A stretch of DNA of 64,000 bases from positions 40,465 through 104,464 of the forward strand of contig NZ_QVMI01000026.1 in the NCBI RefSeq assembly GCF_010500965.1. Reading direction: 5' to 3'. The notes below the pieces were generated by a model that was not told the origin of the DNA, ran no database searches, and worked only from the letters and a program-made list of their open reading frames with translations. Shown piece by piece: positions 43,533 through 51,793 of the stretch. The stretch comes from Bacteroides sp. 51 (GTDB lineage Bacteria; Bacteroidota; Bacteroidia; Bacteroidales; Bacteroidaceae). The translations under genes and the position numbers were made by a program. Each line of letters opens with the position of its first letter. Positions within the stretch are counted from its first letter, which is position 1.

Positions 43533-45512
43533 GTGATCTCAGTAGAACAATTAAAAGTAGAATTTAACGCCACGCCGCTTTTTGATGACGTATCGTATGT
43601 AATCAATAAGAAAGACCGTATCGCATTGGTCGGCAAGAATGGGGCGGGAAAATCTACCATGCTTAAGATATTGGCCGGACTGCAAATGCCCACCTCCGGC
43701 AATGTGTCTATACCCCGTGATACCACCATTGGCTACCTGCCGCAGGTGATGGTACTGGCAGACAATCGTACCGTGATGCAGGAAGCCGAACTGGCTTTCG
43801 GGCATATATTCGATTTGCAAGCCAGCCTCGATAAGATGAATGCGGAACTGGCCGAACGTACCGATTACGATTCCGAAGAATACCATAACCTGATAGACCG
43901 TTTCACCAACGAGAACGAGCGCTTCCTGATGATGGGAGGTACCAACTTCCAGGCAGAGATAGAACGCACACTGATGGGGCTGGGCTTTGTTCGCGAAGAC
44001 TTCGATCGCCCTACCTCCGAGTTTAGCGGAGGCTGGCGCATGCGTATCGAACTGGCAAAACTGCTGCTCCGCCGTCCCGATGTGTTGTTGCTCGATGAGC
44101 CGACCAACCACTTGGATATCGAATCCATTCAATGGTTGGAGAACTTCCTGTCTACCCGTGCCAATGCCGTAGTGCTGGTCAGCCACGACCGGGCATTCAT
44201 TAATAACGTAACCACCCGCACCATCGAAATATCCTGCGGTAAGATTTACGATTACCGTGTAGCCTACGATCAATTTGTGGAACTGCGGAAGGAACGTCGC
44301 GAACAACAACTTCGTGCTTACGAAAACCAGCAAAAACAAATACAAGATACCGAAGACTTTATCGAACGATTCCGCTATAAAGCAACGAAAGCCGTACAGG
44401 TGCAAAGTCGTATCAAGCAACTGGATAAGATTGATCGTATCGAAATTGACGAAGAAGACAATTCAAGCCTGCGGCTGAAGTTCCCGCCGGCATCACGCTC
44501 GGGTAGTTACCCGGTGATTTGTGAGGATGTGAAGAAAGCGTATGGTGCACATACGGTATTCTACGATGTCAATCTCACGATCAACCGTGGCGATAAAGTG
44601 GCTTTTGTAGGCAAGAACGGCGAGGGTAAGTCTACGCTGGTGAAATGTATTTTAAGTGAAATACCTTTCGAAGGTAAACTCACCATCGGACACAACGTGC
44701 AGATCGGCTACTTTGCTCAAAACCAGGCCCAGATGCTGGACGAAAATATAACTGTGTTTGATACCATCGACCGTGTAGCGGTAGGCGATATCCGTCTTAG
44801 AATTCGCGATATCCTGGGTGCATTCATGTTCGGCGGTGAAGCATCCGATAAGAAAGTGAAAGTACTTTCCGGTGGGGAACGCACGCGCCTGGCTATGATC
44901 CGGCTGCTGCTGGAACCCGTTAACTTCCTGATTCTTGATGAGCCGACCAACCACCTGGATATGCGTTCGAAGGATGTGTTGAAAGACGCCATCCGCGATT
45001 TTGACGGAACCGTTATTGTAGTCAGTCACGACCGTGAATTCCTTGACGGACTGGTAACTAAAGTCTACGAGTTTGGCGGTGGTCTGGTAAAAGAACACCT
45101 GGGCGGTATTTACGACTTCCTGCAAAAAAAGAAGATTGAACATTTGAATGAATTGAATGTCCTACCTACAGCCTCACCCCAGCCCTCTCCAAAGGAGAGG
45201 GAGAAGGCTGCGCAATCAGATCTGCAGGCTAACTCCCTCTCCTTTGGAGAGGGTCGGGGTGAGGCTGCTCGGTCATACGCCGCCCAGAAAGAACTGAATA
45301 AAAAACAGAAGAAGCTGGAAAAACAGGTGGCAGATTGCGAGACGGCTATTGAAGAAACCGAATCGGCCATTGCTATACTAGAGGCCAGGATGGCTACTCC
45401 CGAAGGATCGTCCGATATGGCATTGTATGAGAAACACCAGAAACTCAAACAACAACTTGATGAGGCGGTTGAAGAGTGGGAGCAGGTGTCAATGGAACTG
45501 GAAAATCTCTAA
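43533..45512 (+). CDS. ABC-F family ATPase with an inserted repeat-coded linker
   Basis: A 659-residue soluble ABC-F protein starting with GTG. Two ATPase domains are joined by the long helical linker: the first with GKNGAGKST and the LLLDEPTNHLD motif, the second with GKNGEGKST, LSGGERTRLAM and LILDEPTNHLD. A C-terminal coiled coil ends the protein. ABC-F proteins act on ribosomes, in translation or antibiotic resistance; the large class with a C-terminal coiled coil is usually housekeeping. Residues about 547-578 (including ASPQPSPKEREKAAQ and SLSFGEGRGEAA) are coded by a palindromic repeat and look like an insertion between domain two and the coiled coil. The gene starts 21 bp after the AbiEii gene. 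Confidence 0.92.
   Translation: MISVEQLKVEFNATPLFDDVSYVINKKDRIALVGKNGAGKSTMLKILAGLQMPTSGNVSIPRDTTIGYLPQVMVLADNRTVMQEAELAFGHIFDLQASLDKMNAELAERTDYDSEEYHNLIDRFTNENERFLMMGGTNFQAEIERTLMGLGFVREDFDRPTSEFSGGWRMRIELAKLLLRRPDVLLLDEPTNHLDIESIQWLENFLSTRANAVVLVSHDRAFINNVTTRTIEISCGKIYDYRVAYDQFVELRKERREQQLRAYENQQKQIQDTEDFIERFRYKATKAVQVQSRIKQLDKIDRIEIDEEDNSSLRLKFPPASRSGSYPVICEDVKKAYGAHTVFYDVNLTINRGDKVAFVGKNGEGKSTLVKCILSEIPFEGKLTIGHNVQIGYFAQNQAQMLDENITVFDTIDRVAVGDIRLRIRDILGAFMFGGEASDKKVKVLSGGERTRLAMIRLLLEPVNFLILDEPTNHLDMRSKDVLKDAIRDFDGTVIVVSHDREFLDGLVTKVYEFGGGLVKEHLGGIYDFLQKKKIEHLNELNVLPTASPQPSPKEREKAAQSDLQANSLSFGEGRGEAARSYAAQKELNKKQKKLEKQVADCETAIEETESAIAILEARMATPEGSSDMALYEKHQKLKQQLDEAVEEWEQVSMELENL
45170..45266. 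repeat. palindromic repeat inside the ABC-F gene
   Basis: Arms 45170-45203 and 45233-45266 are reverse complements with two mismatches in 34. They start with agcctcacccc and contain the internal stem ccctctccaaaggagaggg. It is read in frame without a stop. It is related in sequence to the repeat in the HTCS gene (10113-10173). Confidence 0.9.
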
Positions 45513-45522
45513 ATGATTCTAT

Positions 45523-47556
45523 ATGAAACAAAAACATTATTTACCAATCCTTGCATTATGTCTTATGAGTACAGGATGTAACAGCCCCAAGGAAGCTCCG
45601 TTAACTCCGGGCATCCAGTTTGCTAATCTTGACACAACTGCCCTTCCGGGCACAGACTTCTATCAATACGTATGTGGCGGATGGATGAAGAACAATCCAT
45701 TGACTGCCGAATATGCGCGCTTCGGTTCTTTCGACCAATTGGCAGAGAACAACCGTGTACAACTGCATGGCCTTATCGAGGAGTTGGCTGCTGCTTCACA
45801 TGAAGCCGGAACCGTTGCCCAGAAAGTAGGCGACCTGTACAATATCGCTATGGATAGTGTGAAGTTGAACGCCGACGGTGCCGCCCCTATTAAAGCAGAA
45901 CTTGATAAACTGGGTGCTATAAAAGATAAAAAAGAAATCTACCCTGCAATAGCCGAAATGCAAACACGGGGTATGAGCCCTTTCTTTGCCGTTTATGTGA
46001 GTGCCGACGATATGAACAGCTCAATGAATATTGTACACACCTATCAAAGCGGTCTGGGAATGGGCGAACGTTCTTATTATCTGGAACAAGACGATAAAAT
46101 CAAAAATATCCGCGCCAAATACGAAGAACATATCGTAAAAATGTTCCTTTTGGCAGGTTTCGATGAAAGCGCAGCTACGAAAGCTCAGAAAGCGATCATG
46201 AACATCGAAACCCGGTTGGCTAAAGTGGCTCGCTCGCGTGTTGACCTGCGTAACCCTTATGCTAACTACAATAAGATGACTGTTGAGGCTTTGAAGAAAG
46301 ATTACACTCCTTTCGATTGGGATGCTTTTCTGACTACTGTCGGATTGGGGAACCTGCAAGAACTGAGCATTGGACAGCCTGACGGAATTAAAGAAACATG
46401 CAAGATCATTCAGTCTGAATCATTAACCGATTTGATCACTTATCTGCAATGGAAACTAATCTCTGCCTCTGCATCTTACCTAAGCGATAATTTTGTAGAT
46501 CAACAATTCGATTTCTTTGGTAAAACCATGTCCGGAAGACAAGAACTTCAACCTCGTTGGAAGCGTGCAGTATCGGTTGTTGACGGTTCTTTAGGCGAAG
46601 CTGTTGGGCAGATGTACGTAGAAAAATATTTCCCTCCTGCTGCTAAAGAACGTATGGTGACACTTGTGAAAAACCTACAAGTCTCATTGGGCGAACGCAT
46701 CAATGCATTGGACTGGATGAGCGGCGAAACCAAAGTGAAGGCACAGGAAAAACTTTCTACATTCCACGTGAAGATCGGTTATCCTGATAAGTGGAAAGAC
46801 TATACCGCATTGGAAGTTAAGGATGACTCTTACTGGGCTAATGTAAATCGGGCTAACGTTTTTGAGTTTAATGAAATGCTGGCCAAAGCTGGAAAACCAG
46901 TGGATAAAGATGAGTGGTTAATGAATCCTCAGATGGTAAATGCATATTACAATCCGACAACGAACGAAATCTGTTTCCCTGCCGGAATCCTGCAATATCC
47001 ATTCTTCGATATGAATGCCGATGATGCTTTCAATTACGGTGCAATCGGTGTGGTGATTGGGCATGAAATGACTCATGGTTTCGACGATCAGGGCCGTCAA
47101 TACGATAAAGATGGTAACCTGAAAGACTGGTGGACAGAGGAAGATGCTAAGAATTTTGAAGCGCGTGCCGATGTGATGGTTAAGTTCTTCGATAACATTG
47201 AAGTAGCTCCCGGCGTACATGCAAACGGACGTTTCACGTTAGGCGAAAATATAGTCGATTATGGTGGCTTGCAAGTCTCCTTCCAGGCGTTTAAAACGGC
47301 AACTGCTAATGCACCGTTGGAAGACAAGTTGGGCTTTACTCCCGAACAGCGTTTCTTCCTGGCCTATGCCAATGTCTGGGCAGGAAATATCCGCCCGGAA
47401 GAGATTCTTCGCCGTACAAAAGATGACCCGCACTCGTTGGGCAAATGGCGTGTTAACGGAGCCCTTCCGCATATCCCTGCATGGTATGAAGCATTCGGTA
47501 TTACGGAGAAAGATTCGATGTTCGTTCCGATGGCCGAACGTGTGCATATTTGGTAA
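45523..47556 (+). CDS. M13 family metallopeptidase lipoprotein
   Basis: A 677-residue M13 (neprilysin/PepO-like) peptidase with lipobox STGC (Cys19). Zinc site GHEMTHGFDD (His514 and His518) and the downstream GENIVDYGG with the third ligand Glu are intact, as is the substrate-binding NAYYNP segment. Length and order match full family members. It probably acts as a periplasmic or surface oligopeptidase. The gene lies 10 bp after the ABC-F gene. A repeat with promoter-like ends follows before purH. Confidence 0.93.
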   Translation: MKQKHYLPILALCLMSTGCNSPKEAPLTPGIQFANLDTTALPGTDFYQYVCGGWMKNNPLTAEYARFGSFDQLAENNRVQLHGLIEELAAASHEAGTVAQKVGDLYNIAMDSVKLNADGAAPIKAELDKLGAIKDKKEIYPAIAEMQTRGMSPFFAVYVSADDMNSSMNIVHTYQSGLGMGERSYYLEQDDKIKNIRAKYEEHIVKMFLLAGFDESAATKAQKAIMNIETRLAKVARSRVDLRNPYANYNKMTVEALKKDYTPFDWDAFLTTVGLGNLQELSIGQPDGIKETCKIIQSESLTDLITYLQWKLISASASYLSDNFVDQQFDFFGKTMSGRQELQPRWKRAVSVVDGSLGEAVGQMYVEKYFPPAAKERMVTLVKNLQVSLGERINALDWMSGETKVKAQEKLSTFHVKIGYPDKWKDYTALEVKDDSYWANVNRANVFEFNEMLAKAGKPVDKDEWLMNPQMVNAYYNPTTNEICFPAGILQYPFFDMNADDAFNYGAIGVVIGHEMTHGFDDQGRQYDKDGNLKDWWTEEDAKNFEARADVMVKFFDNIEVAPGVHANGRFTLGENIVDYGGLQVSFQAFKTATANAPLEDKLGFTPEQRFFLAYANVWAGNIRPEEILRRTKDDPHSLGKWRVNGALPHIPAWYEAFGITEKDSMFVPMAERVHIW

Positions 47557-47564
47557 TTCATTCA

Positions 47565-47672
47565 GTTGAAAGTTGAAAATTGAAAGTTGAAAGTTAACTT
47601 TGCAGATAATGTTGTTAATCTATTCATAATCTGCAATTAATTTTCAACTTTCAACTTTCAACTTTCAACTTT
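47565..47672. repeat. inverted TTTCAAC repeat before purH
   Basis: Left arm 47565-47595 (units of gttgaaa) and right arm 47639-47672 (units of tttcaac) are inverted copies of a simple repeat. The left arm runs directly into a TAACTTTG box (47595-47602), and another TAACTTTG box follows the right arm (47679-47686). Confidence 0.8.
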
Positions 47673-47678
47673 AGTTAG

Positions 47679-47686
47679 TAACTTTG
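47679..47686 (+). promoter_or_regulatory. purH promoter -7 box
   Basis: TAACTTTG fits TAnnTTTG, 29 bp before the purH start. The -33 region lies within the TTTCAAC repeat. A second identical box occurs at 47595-47602. Confidence 0.5.
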
Positions 47687-47715
47687 CGCATCTTTAAAAT
47701 TTAACGCGCGTATAA

Positions 47716-49239
47716 ATGTCTGAAACTAAAAGAATAAAAACCGCTCTCGTGTCGGTTTACCATAAGGAAGGATTGGATGAAATTATAACCAAACTTCACG
47801 AAGAAGGAGTAGAGTTTTTGTCAACCGGAGGTACCCGGCAGTTTATTGAATCATTAGGTTATCCGTGCAAAGCGGTAGAAGACCTTACCACATACCCCTC
47901 TATCTTGGGTGGAAGAGTGAAAACCCTTCATCCTAAAGTTTTTGGAGGAATCCTGTGTCGCCGTTCGAACGAACAGGACATGCAACAAATCGAAAAATAC
48001 GAAATCCCTGAAATAGACCTTGTTATTGTAGACCTTTATCCGTTCGAAGCAACTGTTGCTTCCGGAGCAGAGGAATCGGCTATCATCGAAAAGATTGATA
48101 TAGGCGGTATCTCATTGATCCGTGCGGCAGCAAAAAACTACAATGACGTGATTATCGTAGCTTCCCAGCACCAGTACAAGCCGTTGCTTGATATGCTGAT
48201 GGAACATGGAGCTACTTCAACACTCGAAGAGCGCCGTTGGATGGCTAAAGAAGCATTCGCCGTTTCTTCGCACTACGATTCGGCTATCTTTAATTACTTT
48301 GATGCTGAAGAAGGTTCGGCTTTCCGTAGTACAGCCAACGATCAGAAGGCGCTTCGTTACGGAGAAAACCCACACCAGAAAGGATACTTCTACGGAAATC
48401 TGGAGGCGATGTTCGACCAGATTCACGGAAAAGAAATTTCATATAACAACCTGCTCGATATCAATGCAGCAGTTGAACTTATCGACGAATTTGAAGAAAC
48501 CACTTTTGCTGTACTGAAACATAACAACGCTTGCGGTTTGGCTTCACGCCCAACCGTACTCGATGCATGGAAAGATGCATTGGCCGGCGATCCGGTTTCG
48601 GCGTTCGGTGGTGTATTGGTGACCAATGCTGTGATTGATAAAGAAACAGCAGAAGAAATCAATAAAATCTTCTTTGAAGTTATCATCGCTCCTGACTATG
48701 ATGTGGCAGCACTTGAGATATTGGGACAAAAGAAAAACCGTATCATCCTTGTACGCAAAGAGGCCAAGTTACCTAAAAAGCAATTCCGCTCACTCTTGAA
48801 TGGCGTTTTAGTTCAGGAAAGAGACTTAAATATTGAAACCATCGCCGATCTGAAAGTCGTTACGGAAAAAGAACCGACTCCGGATGAAGTAGAAGATATG
48901 TTGTTTGCTAACAAGATCGTGAAGAACAGTAAATCCAACGCAATCGTACTAGCCAAAGGAAAGCAATTGATTGCCAGCGGCGTAGGACAAACATCACGTG
49001 TAGATGCATTGAAACAGGCGATTGAAAAAGCAAAATCATTTGATTTTAGTCTGGAAGGAGCAGTGATGGCTTCGGACGCATTCTTCCCATTTCCCGACTG
49101 CGTGGAGATTGCGGATAAAGAGGGAGTGACAGCAGTTATCCAGCCAGGAGGCTCTGTAAAAGACAACCTGACGATCGACTATTGTAACGAACACGGTGTC
49201 GCAATGGTGACCACAGGTATTCGTCATTTTAAACACTAA
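47716..49239 (+). CDS. purH: bifunctional AICAR formyltransferase/IMP cyclohydrolase
   Basis: A 507-residue enzyme for the last two steps of IMP synthesis: formylation of AICAR with 10-formyl-THF and ring closure. The N-terminal MGS-like IMP cyclohydrolase domain carries STGGTRQFIE and the LGGRVKTLHPKVFGG segment (about 35-75). The AICAR transformylase domain follows (about 130-507), with KHNNACG (about 257) at the active site and HPQKG near residue 210. Length and order are those of normal PurH. It is monocistronic in appearance, with repeat-containing gaps on both sides. Confidence 0.97.
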   Translation: MSETKRIKTALVSVYHKEGLDEIITKLHEEGVEFLSTGGTRQFIESLGYPCKAVEDLTTYPSILGGRVKTLHPKVFGGILCRRSNEQDMQQIEKYEIPEIDLVIVDLYPFEATVASGAEESAIIEKIDIGGISLIRAAAKNYNDVIIVASQHQYKPLLDMLMEHGATSTLEERRWMAKEAFAVSSHYDSAIFNYFDAEEGSAFRSTANDQKALRYGENPHQKGYFYGNLEAMFDQIHGKEISYNNLLDINAAVELIDEFEETTFAVLKHNNACGLASRPTVLDAWKDALAGDPVSAFGGVLVTNAVIDKETAEEINKIFFEVIIAPDYDVAALEILGQKKNRIILVRKEAKLPKKQFRSLLNGVLVQERDLNIETIADLKVVTEKEPTPDEVEDMLFANKIVKNSKSNAIVLAKGKQLIASGVGQTSRVDALKQAIEKAKSFDFSLEGAVMASDAFFPFPDCVEIADKEGVTAVIQPGGSVKDNLTIDYCNEHGVAMVTTGIRHFKH

Positions 49240-49243
49240 CATT

Positions 49244-49342
49244 AATTTTGAATTTTGAATTATAAATTATGAGTAGACTGCGTATTAGCTTAAATCGTAT
49301 GGTTTGTCATAATTCAAAATTCAAAATTTAAAATTCAAAATT
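49244..49342. repeat. inverted AT-rich repeat before mreB
   Basis: Left arm 49244-49270 (aattttgaattttgaat) and right arm 49308-49342 (attcaaaattcaaaattt) are inverted. It is an AT-rich counterpart of the TTTCAAC repeat before purH. Confidence 0.75.
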
Positions 49343-49351
49343 AAAAAAGAC

Positions 49352-50374
49352 ATGGGATTATTCTCTTTTACACAAGAAATAGCAATGGACCTTGGTACCG
49401 CCAACACCATTATCATAACGAATGGTAAGATTGTGGTGGATGAACCTTCGGTTGTTGCCCTCGACCGTCGCACAGACAAGATGATAGCAGTGGGTGAAAA
49501 GGCAAAGATGATGCACGAAAAGACCCACGAAAACATACGTACCATCCGTCCGCTTCGCGACGGTGTAATTGCCGACTTCTACGCTTGCGAGCAGATGATG
49601 CGCGGTTTGATCAAACGGGTGAACTCACGTAACCACTTTTTCTCACCATCACTTCGTATGGTGATCGGTGTTCCTTCGGGAAGTACGGAAGTAGAGCTTC
49701 GTGCGGTTCGCGACTCGGCCGAGCATGCCGGAGGACGCGATGTGTATTTGCTCTTCGAACCTATGGCTGCGGCTATTGGTATCGGTATTGATGTAGAAGC
49801 GCCCGAAGGTAACATGATTGTTGATATAGGTGGTGGTTCTACTGAAATCGCTGTGATTTCTTTAGGTGGTATTGTTTCAAATAACTCCATCCGTATTGCA
49901 GGCGATGATCTGACTGCCGATATTCAGGAATATATGAGCCGTCAGCACAATGTGAAAGTCAGTGAGCGTATGGCAGAACGCATTAAGATAAATGTAGGCG
50001 CTGCATTGACCGAGCTGGGTGACGATGCTCCGGAAGATTATATCGTTCATGGTCCTAACCGTATCACCGCACTTCCAATGGAAGTACCGGTATGCTATCA
50101 GGAAGTGGCGCACTGTCTTGAAAAGTCTATTTCTAAGATAGAGACTGCCATCCTGAGCGCATTGGAGAATACACCTCCTGAACTTTATGCTGATATTGTT
50201 CATAATGGTATCTATCTGGCAGGTGGTGGAGCGCTACTCCGTGGTTTGGACAAGCGTTTGACAGACAAAATTAATATCCCATTCCATATTGCAGAAGACC
50301 CACTTCATGCTGTAGCCAAAGGTACAGGTATCGCATTGAAAAACGTGGATCGCTTCTCATTCTTAATGAGATAG
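49352..50374 (+). CDS. mreB: rod-shape-determining actin homologue MreB
   Basis: A 340-residue MreB with the actin-fold phosphate loops DLGTANTII (about 11-19) and VDIGGGSTEIAVISL (about 155-169), the adenosine motif LAGGGALLRG (about 290) and the EPMAAAIGIG segment. It polymerises under the inner membrane and guides the elongasome. It is the first gene of mreB-mreC-mreD-mrdA-rodA. Its separation from mreC by a hairpin (50393-50412) may allow higher mreB expression. Confidence 0.97.
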   Translation: MGLFSFTQEIAMDLGTANTIIITNGKIVVDEPSVVALDRRTDKMIAVGEKAKMMHEKTHENIRTIRPLRDGVIADFYACEQMMRGLIKRVNSRNHFFSPSLRMVIGVPSGSTEVELRAVRDSAEHAGGRDVYLLFEPMAAAIGIGIDVEAPEGNMIVDIGGGSTEIAVISLGGIVSNNSIRIAGDDLTADIQEYMSRQHNVKVSERMAERIKINVGAALTELGDDAPEDYIVHGPNRITALPMEVPVCYQEVAHCLEKSISKIETAILSALENTPPELYADIVHNGIYLAGGGALLRGLDKRLTDKINIPFHIAEDPLHAVAKGTGIALKNVDRFSFLMR

Positions 50375-50392
50375 ATATAACTTGCTCTCTTG

Positions 50393-50412
50393 CCGTCGGT
50401 TTTAACCGACGG
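50393..50412 (+). terminator. hairpin between mreB and mreC
   Basis: CCGTCGGTT (50393-50401) and AACCGACGG (50404-50412) form a perfect 9-bp stem with a 2-nt loop, followed by ATTTATTTTAT. It is a likely attenuator or partial terminator inside the mre operon. Confidence 0.65.
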
Positions 50413-50454
50413 ATTTATTTTATAGAGGGCTTTTGCCCTTACTTCTAGCATGCC

Positions 50455-51300
50455 ATGCGGAATTTATTAGATTTTCTTATAAAATATAATCATTGGTTCC
50501 TCTTCATCTTTTTGGAGGTGGTTTGCCTGCTCCTGTTGTTTCGTTTCAATCACTATCAGCAGGGGGTGTTCTTTACCTCTGCCAATGTAGTGACCGGGAA
50601 AGTCTATGAGATATCTGGTGGAATTACTTCTTATTTTCACCTGAAGTCGACAAATGAAGCTCTGCTTGACCGTAATTTGGTTCTAGAGCAGCAAATCACT
50701 CAATTGGAGGATGCTTTAAAAACATATCATGCCGATTCACTGAAGATTCTTAGCATTAAGAATACTCCAATGGGCGATTATGAAATCTTTAAGGCAAATG
50801 TAATCAATAACAGTTTGACCAACGCCGATAATTATATCACTCTGGATAAAGGCGAAAATGACGGTATCCGTCCCGAAATGGGAGTGGTAGATGCCAATGG
50901 CGTGGTAGGTATTGTTTATATGACCTCATCCCATTATTCGGTTGTTATCTCGCTGCTCAATAGTAAATCAAATATTAGTTGTAAGATCATGGGAAGTGAG
51001 TACTTCGGCTATCTGAAATGGGAACATGGAGACTCAAAGTATGCTTATCTGAAAGATTTGCCTCGCCATGCGGCATTTAATCTGGGTGATACGGTGGTAA
51101 CCAGTGGATACTCTACCGTTTTCCCTGCCGGCGTTATGGTCGGTACGGTAGATGATATGTCCGATTCGCACGACGGACTTTCCTATCTGTTGAAAGTAAA
51201 ACTGGCTACGGATTTCGGAAAAGTAAATGCCGTACGTATCCTTGCACGAACGGGACAACAAGAGCAATTAGAATTGGAAAAGAAAGCTGCTAAACAATGA
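50455..51300 (+). CDS. mreC: rod-shape-determining protein MreC
   Basis: A 281-residue MreC with one N-terminal transmembrane helix (about 13-31), a coiled coil (about 60-95) and the two beta-barrel domains (about 105-265; GENDGIRPEMGVVDANGVVG). It links MreB to the periplasmic cell-wall enzymes. Its stop overlaps the mreD start as ATGA. Confidence 0.95.
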   Translation: MRNLLDFLIKYNHWFLFIFLEVVCLLLLFRFNHYQQGVFFTSANVVTGKVYEISGGITSYFHLKSTNEALLDRNLVLEQQITQLEDALKTYHADSLKILSIKNTPMGDYEIFKANVINNSLTNADNYITLDKGENDGIRPEMGVVDANGVVGIVYMTSSHYSVVISLLNSKSNISCKIMGSEYFGYLKWEHGDSKYAYLKDLPRHAAFNLGDTVVTSGYSTVFPAGVMVGTVDDMSDSHDGLSYLLKVKLATDFGKVNAVRILARTGQQEQLELEKKAAKQ

Positions 51301-51791
51301 TCATAAGCTATATACATAAAATATTCTGGTTCACCGGATTGGTACTTCTGCAAGTTCTTATCCTGAACAATGTGCATATAGCCGGATATGCCACCCCTTT
51401 CCTCTACATCTATTTCATCTTGCGATTGGAATCGAATACTTCCAGGAATGAAGCTATGTTGTGGGGATTTGCATTGGGGTTGTGTATTGATGTCTTCTCG
51501 AATACTCCCGGGATGAATGCCGCGGCAACCGTTATGCTTGCCTTTGTGCGCCCGATATTCCTTCGGTTATTTACTCCGCGCGATAATCAGGAAATATTGC
51601 CTTCACTGAAGAACCTCGGATTTTCATCCTATGTAAAATACCTTTTAGTGGCTGTATTTACGCATCACATGATGTTGTATACCATAGCCTTTTTCTCGTT
51701 CTCGGATATTCAAACACTATTAATAAGAATAGTTAGCAGTACAGTGTTAACTGTTGCCTGTATTCTGGCTATTGACGGTATAAGGAATTAA
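51297..51791 (+). CDS. mreD: rod-shape-determining protein MreD
   Basis: A 164-residue membrane protein with about five hydrophobic helices and the GLCIDVFSNTPGMNAA segment (about 62-77) typical of MreD. It overlaps mreC by 4 bp and is followed by mrdA after 2 bp. Confidence 0.93.
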   Translation: MIISYIHKIFWFTGLVLLQVLILNNVHIAGYATPFLYIYFILRLESNTSRNEAMLWGFALGLCIDVFSNTPGMNAAATVMLAFVRPIFLRLFTPRDNQEILPSLKNLGFSSYVKYLLVAVFTHHMMLYTIAFFSFSDIQTLLIRIVSSTVLTVACILAIDGIRN

Positions 51792-51793
51792 GG

